Positions 31,130 to 39,314 of a stretch of DNA of 64,000 bases are shown here, piece by piece; the stretch's first letter is position 1, and each line of letters begins with the position of its first letter. The notes beneath the pieces were generated by a model. That model searched no databases, had not been told where the DNA came from, and worked only from the letters and a program-made list of their open reading frames with translations. Location: NCBI RefSeq assembly GCF_000178475.1, contig NZ_ADNY01000029.1:52346-116345 (forward strand). Reading direction: 5' to 3'. The translations under genes and the position numbers were made by a program. The stretch comes from Lactobacillus amylolyticus DSM 11664. Its GTDB lineage: Bacteria > Bacillota > Bacilli > Lactobacillales > Lactobacillaceae.

Positions 31130-32367
31130 CTAATTAATTGGATGCTTAGCAGTTAACTCTTGAACTGCTTTTTTAACTTCGGCAATGGTTGCTTCGTCCG
31201 TAGAATTGTTTAAAATCTTAGAGATCAGATCGGCAACTTCACGGGCATCTTTTTCGCTAAAACCCCGGCTGGTAATTGCTGGAGTCCCTAAACGCAAGCC
31301 ACTGGTTACAAATGGACTGCGTTTATCCCCAGGAATTGATTCTTTATTAGTCGTAATATTAACGGAATCCAGCAAGTTTTGGGCATCTTTACCGGTTAAA
31401 CCGGTTTTCGTGATGTCAATAATCATCAAGTGGTTATCGGTGCCACCGGAAACGACGCGAATATTTGCACCATTTTTGGTAAATTCATCAGCCATTGCGG
31501 CCGCGTTCTTCACTACTTGATTAATATAATCGGTAAATTGCGGCTGCAGATCTTCGTAAAAAGCCTGGGCTTTGGCAGCAATCACATGCTCGAGCGGTCC
31601 GCCTTGCGTGCCTGGGAAAACAGCGGAATTTATTTTTTTGCCCAATTCAAGGTTGTTGGACAAAATCATCCCACCACGAGGGCCACGCAAAGTTTTGTGC
31701 GTTGTTGTCGTTACAACGTCGGCGTAAGGAAGCGGACTTGGATGAGCACCTGTAGCAACCAAGCCGGCGATGTGGGCCATATCAACCATTAAGTAGGCAT
31801 GAACATCATCGGCAATTGCCCTGAAGGCTTCCCAGTCAATAACGCGACTGTATGCGGAAGCACCAGCAATAATCAACTTTGGTCGCACTTCTTCTGCTGC
31901 CTTTTTAATTTCATCATAATCAAGTTCTTCAGTTTCTAGATTCAGACTATAGCTGTATGAATGAAAAACTTTACCCGAAAAATTGACCTTTGAGCCATGA
32001 GTAAGGTGGCCACCAGCATCCATCCCCATTCCTAGAATTTTATCGCCGGGATTTAATAATGCGTTATAAACGGCCATGTTGGCTTGTGAGCCTGAATGTG
32101 GTTGAACGTTAGCGTATTTGCAATTAAACAGCTTTTTAGCATAATCGATTGCGAGCTGCTCAACTTGATCGATATATTGGCACCCGCCGTAGTAGCGTCT
32201 GCCGGGATATCCTTCTGCGTATTTGTTGGTTAAGACTGAGCCTTGAGCTGCCCTAACTGCATCGGAGACAATATTTTCGGAAGCGATCAATTCAATTGTG
32301 TTTTTTGCCGCTTCTCTTCCTTGCTGATTGCTGACCATAATTCTGGAGATTTTTCTGCGTATTTCAT
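31130..32367 (-). pseudogene. glyA: Serine hydroxymethyltransferase, frameshifted near the 5' end
   Basis: PLP enzyme converting serine to glycine plus methylene-THF. The natural start is ATG 32365-32367 with AGGG upstream, giving [11 protein letters not shown] then E-E-K-R-Q-K. A run of six A (32301-32306) then throws the frame to a stop four codons later, while I-E-L-I-A-S-E-N and the remaining 380 or so residues lie in the -1 frame. Seven A would restore a normal protein of about 411 residues. The longest open frame (from 32338) starts at an ATG without a ribosome site and reads a wrong N-terminus. The PLP-Lys region [10 protein letters not shown] is intact. Could be a real mutation or a homopolymer sequencing error. 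Confidence 0.8.
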
Positions 32368-32425
32368 CGTGCCCTGCTTTGGAGTAAAGATATTTGTTTT
32401 AGCTACATTATACTTTATTTTTTCA

Positions 32426-32463
32426 CACAAAAAACTCCCAGTTCAATTTGGACTGAGAGTTTT
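32426..32463 (-). terminator. Terminator after guaA
   Basis: A 12-bp stem with one mismatch (32431-32442 with 32452-32463), then TTTTTTG on the minus strand. The glyA -10 box (TATAAT, 32407-32412) lies a short way downstream. Confidence 0.88.
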
Positions 32464-32475
32464 ATTTTTATCAAA

Positions 32476-34048
32476 TTATTCCCATTCAATCGTGGAAGGC
32501 GGCTTACTCGTGACATCGTAAACTACGCGATTAACGTTATCTACTTCGTTTACGATTCGATCAGAAATGTGACCTAACACATCCCATGGAATCTGTGCAA
32601 AATCAGCAGTCATCCCATCAATTGAAGTTACGGCACGAATACCAATCGTATAGTCGTACGTCCGACCATCGCCCATCACGCCAACTGACCGAATGCCTGG
32701 CAAAACCGTGAAGTATTGCCAAATCTTTTCTTGTAATCCTGCCTTCCTAATTTCTTCACGCAAAATCGCATCAGATTCACGCACGATCTTCAACTTATCA
32801 GGCGTAACTTCACCTAATACACGAATACCCAAACCTGGGCCTGGGAATGGTTGACGCCATAGAAGATCATGCGTGCTGCTCAATTTTTCACCTAATTCAC
32901 GAACTTCATCCTTGAACAATTTACGCAAAGGTTCAATCAGCTTGAAGTGCATGTCCTTAGGAAGTCCACCAACATTGTGGTGTGATTTAATTGTTTGCGC
33001 CGTATTAGTACCTGATTCAATTACATCAGTGTACAAAGTACCTTGAGCCAAGAAATCAACATCATTTAGCTTCTTAGCTTCTTCATTGAAGACTTCGATA
33101 AATTCCTTACCAATAATCTTCCGCTTCTTTTCAGGATCAGTAACGCCCTTTAGCTTACCCAAAAAGCGATCTGCCGCATTCACACGGATAATGTTAACGC
33201 CCAAGTCCTTATTTAAGGCCTTCATAACTTGGTCGCCTTCGTCTTTACGAAGCATTCCGTGGTCAACAAAAATACAAGTTAATTGCTGGCCAATTGCCTT
33301 ATGCAAAAGAGTTGCAGTTACGCTTGAGTCAACTCCGCCGGAAAGACCTAAAATAACCTTCTTGTCACCGACTTCTTTACGGATGTCATCAATTTTCATT
33401 TCAATGAAATCATCCATCGTCCAGTTTGCTTTAGCACCACAAACTTTAAAGGCAAAGTTCTTCAAAATATCCAAGCCATATTCAGAGTTTCTAACTTCAG
33501 CGTGGAACTGAATACCATAAAACTTCTTTTCATCATTAGCAATGGCAGAAATTGGGCAGTTCTTGCTCTTGGCAGTAACTTTGAAGCCTTCTGGAGCCTT
33601 AGTTACCAAGTCGCCATGACTCATCCAAACATATTGTTTTTCTGGCAAGTCACTAAATAAAACTGCATTTGGATCAGTAACTTCAATATCTGCACGACCA
33701 TATTCAGAATTATCGGCCTTTTCAACCTTGCCGCCCAGATCATATGACATTAATTGCATCCCGTAGCAAATCCCTAAAATTGGAATCCCCAACTTGAAGA
33801 TTTCTGGATTAACCTTAAGAGCGCCATCATCATAAACACTGTTTGGACCACCAGAGAAGATGATTCCCTTTGGTGCCAACTCTTTAATTTTATCAATGCT
33901 GATATCATGGGCTAGAAGTTCGGAATAAATACCAAAATCACGAATAAATACCAAAATCACGAATACGACGAGTAATCAATTGGTTGTATTGACTACCAAA
34001 GTCAAGCACGATAATTTTGTCAAAGTCGTTAAGATTCTTTTTTGACAC
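32476..34048 (-). pseudogene. guaA: GMP synthase, disrupted by a 19-bp tandem duplication
   Basis: Should convert XMP to GMP with glutamine. Reading from GTG 34046-34048 gives the correct N-terminus ([19 protein letters not shown]) but stops at TGA 33938-33940 after 36 codons, because a 19-bp unit at 33926-33944 is repeated at 33945-33963. Removing one copy restores a 517-residue enzyme. All later motifs are present: the glutaminase Cys in G-I-C-Y-G-M-Q, the PP-loop S-G-G-V-D-S and the dimerisation domain. The downstream frame can only start at a GTG inside the repeat with no ribosome site and lacks the first amidotransferase strand. Precise repeat loss could revert it. Confidence 0.88.
33926..33963. 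repeat. Two perfect 19-bp tandem copies inside guaA
   Basis: The unit TAAATACCAAAATCACGAA occurs twice without a gap (33926-33944 and 33945-33963). The unit length is not a multiple of three, so it shifts the frame. Confidence 0.97.
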
Positions 34049-34085
34049 TGTTCTTTGTTCCCTCTTTTCGGACACTTTTTCTCTA

Positions 34086-34114
34086 ACTCTACTAGGAAAA
34101 ATTGAAAAGGTCAA
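34086..34114 (-). promoter_or_regulatory. Promoter of guaA
   Basis: TTGACC (34109-34114), 17-base spacer, TAGAGT (34086-34091) on the minus strand. Confidence 0.6.
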
Positions 34115-34145
34115 TCATAAAAATTAAAAAGCAGCCGCTGAATTA

Positions 34146-34188
34146 AAATCGAACAATTTTTGTAAAATTAAATCTTGCGTTCGGTATC
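34146..34188 (+). promoter_or_regulatory. Inverted PurBox pair before xpt
   Basis: AAAATCGAACAAT (34146-34158) differs from the Bacillus PurBox AWWWCCGAACWWT at one base. An inverted core GTTCGG (34179-34184) follows with 24 bases between cores, which fits the 16-17 bp gap between full boxes bound by PurR. The second box overlaps the xpt -35. PurR itself is encoded at 50.5 kb. Confidence 0.55.
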
Positions 34189-34203
34189 CTTCTTTGTTAA
34201 AAT
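34175..34203 (+). promoter_or_regulatory. Promoter of xpt-pbuX
   Basis: TTGCGT (34175-34180), 17-base spacer, TGT-TAAAAT (-10 at 34198-34203). Transcription starts about 15 bases before the riboswitch aptamer. Confidence 0.8.
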
Positions 34204-34224
34204 ACAAACAACAAAATAATAATA

Positions 34225-34286
34225 TCTATATATCGTCGCAATAAGGGCGACAGTTTCTACCCGGAACCGTAAATTCTGGACTATAG
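34225..34286 (+). ncRNA. Guanine-class purine riboswitch aptamer
   Basis: P1 CTATA/TATAG, P2 GTCGC/GCGAC, the conserved core AGTTTCTAC and P3 CCGGAA/TTCTGG with loop CCGTAAA. The J3/1 sequence is ACTAT with C at the Watson-Crick ligand position, which selects guanine/hypoxanthine rather than adenine. It controls xpt-pbuX through the terminator that follows. Confidence 0.95.
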
Positions 34287-34311
34287 GTAATCGAGTCATT
34301 AAAAAGAAAAC

Positions 34312-34356
34312 AAAGGATCTCTTTTACCGTAGTTGCGGTATGAAGAGGTCCTTTTT
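34312..34356 (+). terminator. Riboswitch-controlled terminator
   Basis: A long stem AAAGGA-CTCTT.. with ..AAGAG-TCCTTT and an inner ACCG/CGGT, followed by TTTTT. It is the expression platform of the guanine riboswitch. Confidence 0.93.
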
Positions 34357-34376
34357 GCGTGCTTTGGGAGGAAAAT

Positions 34377-34955
34377 GTGAAGTTATTAGAAGACAGAATT
34401 AAACAAGATGGCCAAGTATTGCCAGGTGATGTGCTTAAAATCAATTCATTTTTGAATCACCAAGTTGATCCAGAATTAATGATGGCTGTGGGTAAAGAAT
34501 TCGCTCGTCTCTTTAAAGATGCAGGCATCACCAAGATTTTAACCTGTGAGGCTTCAGGAATTGCACCTAGCATCATGGTTGCTTATGAATTAAAAGTGCC
34601 AATGGTTTTTGCCAGAAAGAAAAAGCCATCAACTCTTAATGATGCAGTCTATTGGGCTGACGTCTTCTCTTATACTAAAAAAGTTACCAACAAAATTTGT
34701 GTTGAAGAAAAATTCTTATCTAAAGATGACACTCTTTTAATCTTGGATGACTTTATTGCTCATGGTGAAGCCGTTAAAGGAATGGTCAATATTGCAAATC
34801 AAGCAGGCTGCAAGATTGCCGGCATCGGTGCAGTAGTTGCAAAAACTTTCCAAGGCGGCAGTGACTGGATCAAGGATCACGGCTACCGCTTTGAAGCTTT
34901 AGCTAATATTGACAGTTTCAAAGACGGTCGAGTTCACTTTTTAGGAGAAGAATAA
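34377..34955 (+). CDS. xpt: Xanthine phosphoribosyltransferase
   Basis: Makes XMP from xanthine and PRPP. 192 residues, close to the Bacillus enzyme. PRPP loop L-L-I-L-D-D-F-I-A-H-G near residue 125. The start is GTG 34377-34379 after GGGAGG; the ATG at 34375 is out of frame and stops at once (ATG-TGA). It is one base from pbuX. With guaA broken, XMP made here could not be turned into GMP unless another GMP route exists. Confidence 0.95.
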   Translation: MKLLEDRIKQDGQVLPGDVLKINSFLNHQVDPELMMAVGKEFARLFKDAGITKILTCEASGIAPSIMVAYELKVPMVFARKKKPSTLNDAVYWADVFSYTKKVTNKICVEEKFLSKDDTLLILDDFIAHGEAVKGMVNIANQAGCKIAGIGAVVAKTFQGGSDWIKDHGYRFEALANIDSFKDGRVHFLGEE

Positions 34956-34956
34956 A

Positions 34957-36234
34957 ATGCACGAAGTTAGCCACAAAAAAGCCGCTGTCTTAGGTCTGCA
35001 GCACTTGCTTGCAATGTATTCCGGAGCGGTTGCCGTTCCACTGTTAATTGGAACAGCGCTTAAATTCAATGCCGTTCAAATGACCTACTTGGTTTCAATC
35101 GATATTTTCATGTGTGGGCTAGCTACCCTTTTACAATTACTCCGCAATCGCTATTTCGGAATCGGACTTCCAGTTGTCTTGGGCTGTGCCATCCAGGCCG
35201 TTGCACCTTTGGAGTTGATTGGACAAAAGTTTTCAATTAATACCATGTATGGTGCCATCATCGTTGCCGGGATTTTCGTTATTCTCATTTCAAATTGGTT
35301 TTCAAAAGTTAAAAAGCTCTTCCCACCTGTCGTAACCGGAACATTGATTACAGTCATCGGTTTAACTTTGATTCCAGTTGCCTTTCAAAATATGGGTGGC
35401 GGAACTTCAACAGCAAAGGATTTTGGCGATAGCAAAAACTTGATTATTGCCTTTGCTACTATCCTGATCATCGTCTTAGTTGAAGTTTTGGCAAAAGGTT
35501 TTGTTAAATCCATTTCAGTTTTGATCGGTCTGATTGGTGGTTCAGTTCTTGCCGGCTTGATGGGCATGGTTTCAATTAAACCCGTACTAGAAGCATCCTG
35601 GTTCCACTTGCCACAATTCTTCTACTTCGGCAAACCTGAATTCGAATGGTCATCTTGTTTAACAATGATTATCATCGCCTTGGTGTCAATGGTCGAATCA
35701 ACTGGTGTCTTCTTTGCCACGGGTGATTTGCTTCATAAAGATATTAAAGCTGACGACTTAAAGCGGGGTTACCGTGCTGAAGGCTTAGCTCAAATTTTCG
35801 GCGGTCTGTTCAATACTTTTCCTTACACTACCTTCTCACAAAACGTTGGCTTATTGCAACTTTCAGGAATTAAAACCAAGCGTCCAATCTACTGGGCCGC
35901 TGGTCTCTTAATGGCAATGGGACTTTTGCCAAAAATTGGTGCAGTTGTTACAATTATTCCAACACCAGTTTTAGGCGGAGCCATGCTGGTAATGTTTACC
36001 ATGATTGCTGTTCAAGGGATCAAGATGCTGCTGAAAGTAGATTTGAGCGATAACCGCAACATCTTAATCGTGGCTCTTTCAATTGGTTTAGGTTTGGGCG
36101 TTACTTGTTACCCACAAATTTTCCAATCTATGCCACAAACCATCCAATTATTCTTAGCCAACGGCATTGTAATCGCCAGTGTCAGTGCTACGCTTCTTAA
36201 CTTAATTCTCAAGGGAAGAGGTGGTTTGAAGTAA
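34957..36234 (+). CDS. pbuX: Xanthine permease (NCS2 family)
   Basis: 425-residue nucleobase:cation symporter with about 12-14 membrane segments. The family segments G-L-Q-H-L-L-A-M-Y-S-G near the start, the G-L-P-V-V-L-G region and the Q-N-V-G-L-L-Q-L-S-G motif near residue 295 are visible. Co-transcribed with xpt under guanine control. Confidence 0.94.
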   Translation: MHEVSHKKAAVLGLQHLLAMYSGAVAVPLLIGTALKFNAVQMTYLVSIDIFMCGLATLLQLLRNRYFGIGLPVVLGCAIQAVAPLELIGQKFSINTMYGAIIVAGIFVILISNWFSKVKKLFPPVVTGTLITVIGLTLIPVAFQNMGGGTSTAKDFGDSKNLIIAFATILIIVLVEVLAKGFVKSISVLIGLIGGSVLAGLMGMVSIKPVLEASWFHLPQFFYFGKPEFEWSSCLTMIIIALVSMVESTGVFFATGDLLHKDIKADDLKRGYRAEGLAQIFGGLFNTFPYTTFSQNVGLLQLSGIKTKRPIYWAAGLLMAMGLLPKIGAVVTIIPTPVLGGAMLVMFTMIAVQGIKMLLKVDLSDNRNILIVALSIGLGLGVTCYPQIFQSMPQTIQLFLANGIVIASVSATLLNLILKGRGGLK

Positions 36235-36246
36235 CCACTTTTTCTC
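36221..36246 (+). terminator. Terminator after pbuX
   Basis: GTGGTT pairs with AACCAC, overlapping the pbuX stop, followed by TTTTT. A second hairpin (AGCTTGA/TCAAGCT plus TTTTTC at 36302-36329) follows 60 bp later. Confidence 0.75.
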
Positions 36247-36394
36247 TTAAAATATTCGTTGTTACACTATCTCTATCAATACACAATTTAACCCCATACG
36301 AAGCTTGAACATTTGCTCAAGCTTTTTCTTTCATATTTCTTTTATTTTCCTTACAATATAAATATATAAAGACACAGAAAGGAAAATTTACCCT

Positions 36395-37819
36395 ATGAGA
36401 AAACAAACTGAATGTACAACTATTCTTGTCGGTAAAGACGCAACCATCGACGGTTCCACTATGATTGCCAGAAGTGAAGATGGTGGTCGAACTATTATTC
36501 CTGAAGGTTTTAAAGCAGTTAATCCTGAAGATCAACCTAAGCACTACGAAAGCGTTATTAGCCACCAAAAGATCGATGACGAAGATTTAGCTCAAACCCC
36601 GCTTCGTTATACTAGTGTTCCTGATGTTTCCGGCAAAAACGGAATTTGGGGTGCTGCCGGCATCAATGCAGCAAATGTTGCAATGACTGCTACTGAAACA
36701 ATTACTACTAATTCACGTATTCAAGGCGTTGACCCCTTACTTGACCCAGAAGATGGTGGTCTTGGTGAAGAAGATTTCATTACTTTGACTTTGCCATACC
36801 TTCATTCAGCAAAAGATGGTTTGAAGAGAATTGGTCATTTGCTTGAAAAATACGGTACTTATGAAATGAACGGAATGGCCTTTTCCGATAAAGATGAAAT
36901 CTGGTACCTTGAAACAATCGGCGGTCACCACTGGGCAGCTCGTCGCATCCCTGATGATGCATATGTAATTGCTCCTAACCGTCTAAATATCGATGAATTC
37001 AAATTTAATGATCCTGACTTTGCCTGCTCAGCTGATCTGAAGGATTTGATTGAAGAATATCATTTAAACCCAGATCGTGAAGGATACAATTTGCGTCACA
37101 TCTTTGGTTCTTCTACTATCAAGGATGCTCACTACAACAATCCACGTGCTTGGTATATTCACAACTTCTTCAATCCTGATTTTGGTGGTCAACCAAGCGA
37201 TCAAGACCAACCATTCATTTGCCGCGCTAACCGCAAGATCAGTATCGAAGACATTAAATGGGCCGAAAGCTCTCACTACCAAGACACACCATATGATGCT
37301 TATGGCGATGAAGGTACTCCTGAGCAAAAGAAGACTTTCCGTCCAATCGGTATTAACAGAAACTTTGAAACTCACGTTTTGCAAATCAGAAATGATGTTC
37401 CTGCAGAAATCGCCGGTGTTCAATGGTTAGCATTTGGTCCAAATACGTTCAACAGTTTCGTCCCATTCTACACTAACGTTACTGATACGCCTGAATGCTT
37501 CCAAACAACCCCTAAGTTCAACTTGAACAAGATTTTCTGGCTTAACAAGTTAACCGCCCAATTAGGTGATACCAATTATCGGGTATATGGCGAGCTTGAG
37601 GACGCTTTTGAACAAAAGAGTCTGTCTGAATGTCATAAGATTCAACACGACACAGACAAAGCCGTAAAGGGCCTCTCGGGCAAGGAATTACAAGACAAGC
37701 TTGAAGAAGCTAACAAGAAGATGGCAAACACTGTTTACAACAATACAGTTGAGCTTCTTGGACAAATGGTCGATGAAGGCCACGGCTTGATGACTTTGAA
37801 ATACGATTTGTTAGATTAA
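36395..37819 (+). CDS. pepD: Dipeptidase, peptidase family C69
   Basis: 474-residue N-terminal-nucleophile hydrolase of dipeptides. Cys7 in E-C-T-T-I-L-V-G-K is the expected nucleophile after removal of the short propeptide, followed by the D-G-S-x-M-I-A-R-S-E-D segment. Intracellular; feeds amino acids from imported peptides in these auxotrophic bacteria. Own promoter, GAAAGGA ribosome site and own terminator. Confidence 0.94.
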   Translation: MRKQTECTTILVGKDATIDGSTMIARSEDGGRTIIPEGFKAVNPEDQPKHYESVISHQKIDDEDLAQTPLRYTSVPDVSGKNGIWGAAGINAANVAMTATETITTNSRIQGVDPLLDPEDGGLGEEDFITLTLPYLHSAKDGLKRIGHLLEKYGTYEMNGMAFSDKDEIWYLETIGGHHWAARRIPDDAYVIAPNRLNIDEFKFNDPDFACSADLKDLIEEYHLNPDREGYNLRHIFGSSTIKDAHYNNPRAWYIHNFFNPDFGGQPSDQDQPFICRANRKISIEDIKWAESSHYQDTPYDAYGDEGTPEQKKTFRPIGINRNFETHVLQIRNDVPAEIAGVQWLAFGPNTFNSFVPFYTNVTDTPECFQTTPKFNLNKIFWLNKLTAQLGDTNYRVYGELEDAFEQKSLSECHKIQHDTDKAVKGLSGKELQDKLEEANKKMANTVYNNTVELLGQMVDEGHGLMTLKYDLLD

Positions 37820-37844
37820 ACAATCAAATATATTTTTAGATACT

Positions 37845-37875
37845 AAAAAAGATGCCTCATTTGAGGCATCTTTTT
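37845..37875. terminator. Bidirectional terminator between pepD and murA
   Basis: AAAAAAGATGCCTC/GAGGCATCTTTTT perfect hairpin serving both converging genes. Confidence 0.93.
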
Positions 37876-37889
37876 CTTATGCTTATTTA

Positions 37890-39191
37890 TTAATTTTCCA
37901 CAGGATCCATCACACCAGGCACATCCGGATCATCCACAATCTTAGCGTCAGCACCTAATTGTTCTAACTTTTCTTGTACGCGATCATAGCCCCGCAAAAT
38001 ATTGCCAGCCTTATCAATCGTCGTCGTACCATCAGCCATAAGGCCCGCAATCATTAAACAAGCGCCAGCTCTAATTTCGCCAGCAGTAACCTCAGCTCCA
38101 TGAAGCTGAGCTGTTGGATGAACCAGAATAATATTATCTTCGACCTTAATATCAGCACCCATCTTTTGCAACTGAGCAATGTGACCAATTCGTTTTGGAT
38201 AAATATTATCGATGACAACACCTTCGCCTGTTTTGGCTGTCAGAAGAAGCGGCGTAATTGGCTGCTGCAGATCTGTTGCAAAGCCTGGATAAACGTCTGT
38301 CTTAATTTGTACCATCTTCAAATCACCGGCAGGGTAAACATACAAAGAGTCTTCATCAGCATCAATGACGACGCCCATTTCTTCAACCTTAGCCAAATAT
38401 GAGTCAAGGTGCTCTTCAATAATGTTGTGAATGCGAATTCCATTCCCAATGCAGGCAGCGAGTGAAACATAGGTGCCTGCCTCAATTCGATCTGGAATAA
38501 TTGTATGCGGTATTTGTGCCTTTAACTGATCTACCCCTTCAATTCTGATTGAATCTGTTCCAGCACCACGAATAGTTGCGCCCATATTGTTTAAAAAGGT
38601 AGCTAAATCAATAATTTCCGGTTCCTTAGCAGCATTTTCAATGATTGTTTGGCCTTGGGCAGTTACGCTAGCCATAATAATATTCATTGTTGCTCCAACG
38701 GATGGCATCTTCAAATGAATCTTCGCACCCTTAAGTCCCTCACTTGGAGCCGTAATTATTATTTGATCATTTTCATTCTTTACTGATGCGCCTAATGCTT
38801 CAAAGCCCTTAATATGCTGGTCAATGGGACGTGGGCCAATATCGTCACCACCTGGAAAACCTACAATTGCCTTGCCAAAACGGCCGAGAAGTGCACCCAT
38901 AAAGTAATAAGATGCACGTAAGCTTTTGATCTTACCGGCTGGCAATGGGCTCATTTTGATATTTTCTGGATCAATGCGCAAAGTCGTCTCACGAAAATCA
39001 CACCGTACATCCATTTCTGCTAACAAATCCATCAAATTATCTACATCAGCAATCCGAGGCACACCCTCAAGCGTTACTGGCGTTCTTGATAAAATTGAAG
39101 CTGGAATTAGCGCAACTGTGGAATTCTTTGCGCCACCGATCCAAACATCGCCCTGCAGGGGCTTTCCACCATGAATTATCATCTGCTTCAT
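37890..39191 (-). CDS. murA: UDP-N-acetylglucosamine 1-carboxyvinyltransferase with Asp in place of the catalytic Cys
   Basis: First committed peptidoglycan step (EPSP-synthase fold). The open frame begins at TTG 39219-39221, but the AAAGGA inside it and a TATGAT box just upstream favour the ATG at 39189-39191 (433 residues). K-N substrate motif in G-G-A-K-N-S. The active-site loop reads G-G-D-D-I-G-P-R-P-I-D-Q-H, with Asp where most MurA enzymes have Cys (E. coli Cys115). Asp variants are active but not alkylated by fosfomycin. Monocistronic. Confidence 0.93.
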   Translation of the reverse strand: MKQMIIHGGKPLQGDVWIGGAKNSTVALIPASILSRTPVTLEGVPRIADVDNLMDLLAEMDVRCDFRETTLRIDPENIKMSPLPAGKIKSLRASYYFMGALLGRFGKAIVGFPGGDDIGPRPIDQHIKGFEALGASVKNENDQIIITAPSEGLKGAKIHLKMPSVGATMNIIMASVTAQGQTIIENAAKEPEIIDLATFLNNMGATIRGAGTDSIRIEGVDQLKAQIPHTIIPDRIEAGTYVSLAACIGNGIRIHNIIEEHLDSYLAKVEEMGVVIDADEDSLYVYPAGDLKMVQIKTDVYPGFATDLQQPITPLLLTAKTGEGVVIDNIYPKRIGHIAQLQKMGADIKVEDNIILVHPTAQLHGAEVTAGEIRAGACLMIAGLMADGTTTIDKAGNILRGYDRVQEKLEQLGADAKIVDDPDVPGVMDPVEN

Positions 39192-39253
39192 TGGCGAAAA
39201 CAAATCCTTTTCTACTTTCAATAATCATAATAATGTTAAAGGATATCAAGCAA

Positions 39254-39293
39254 AAAAACAAGAGGTGAGGCTTGCTCATCTCTTGTTTTTTAA
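39254..39293. terminator. Terminator after pyrG
   Basis: AACAAGAG-TGAG pairs with CTCA-CTCTTGTT around GCTTG, with A- and T-runs on both sides. It stands between pyrG and murA on the minus strand. Confidence 0.88.
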
Positions 39294-39314
39294 GCTTTTG
39301 TATTATTCAAGTTA

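Noticed and set aside
32301..32312. Programmed -1 frameshift at A-AAA-AAC in glyA
   Set aside because: The heptamer register belongs to the downstream frame, not the frame being read, and no stimulating hairpin is evident. A homopolymer deletion is simpler.
31130..32338. glyA as an intact 402-residue gene from the ATG at 32336-32338
   Set aside because: That ATG has no ribosome site and its first 11 residues match nothing in the family, while the true start and N-terminus lie in another frame just upstream.
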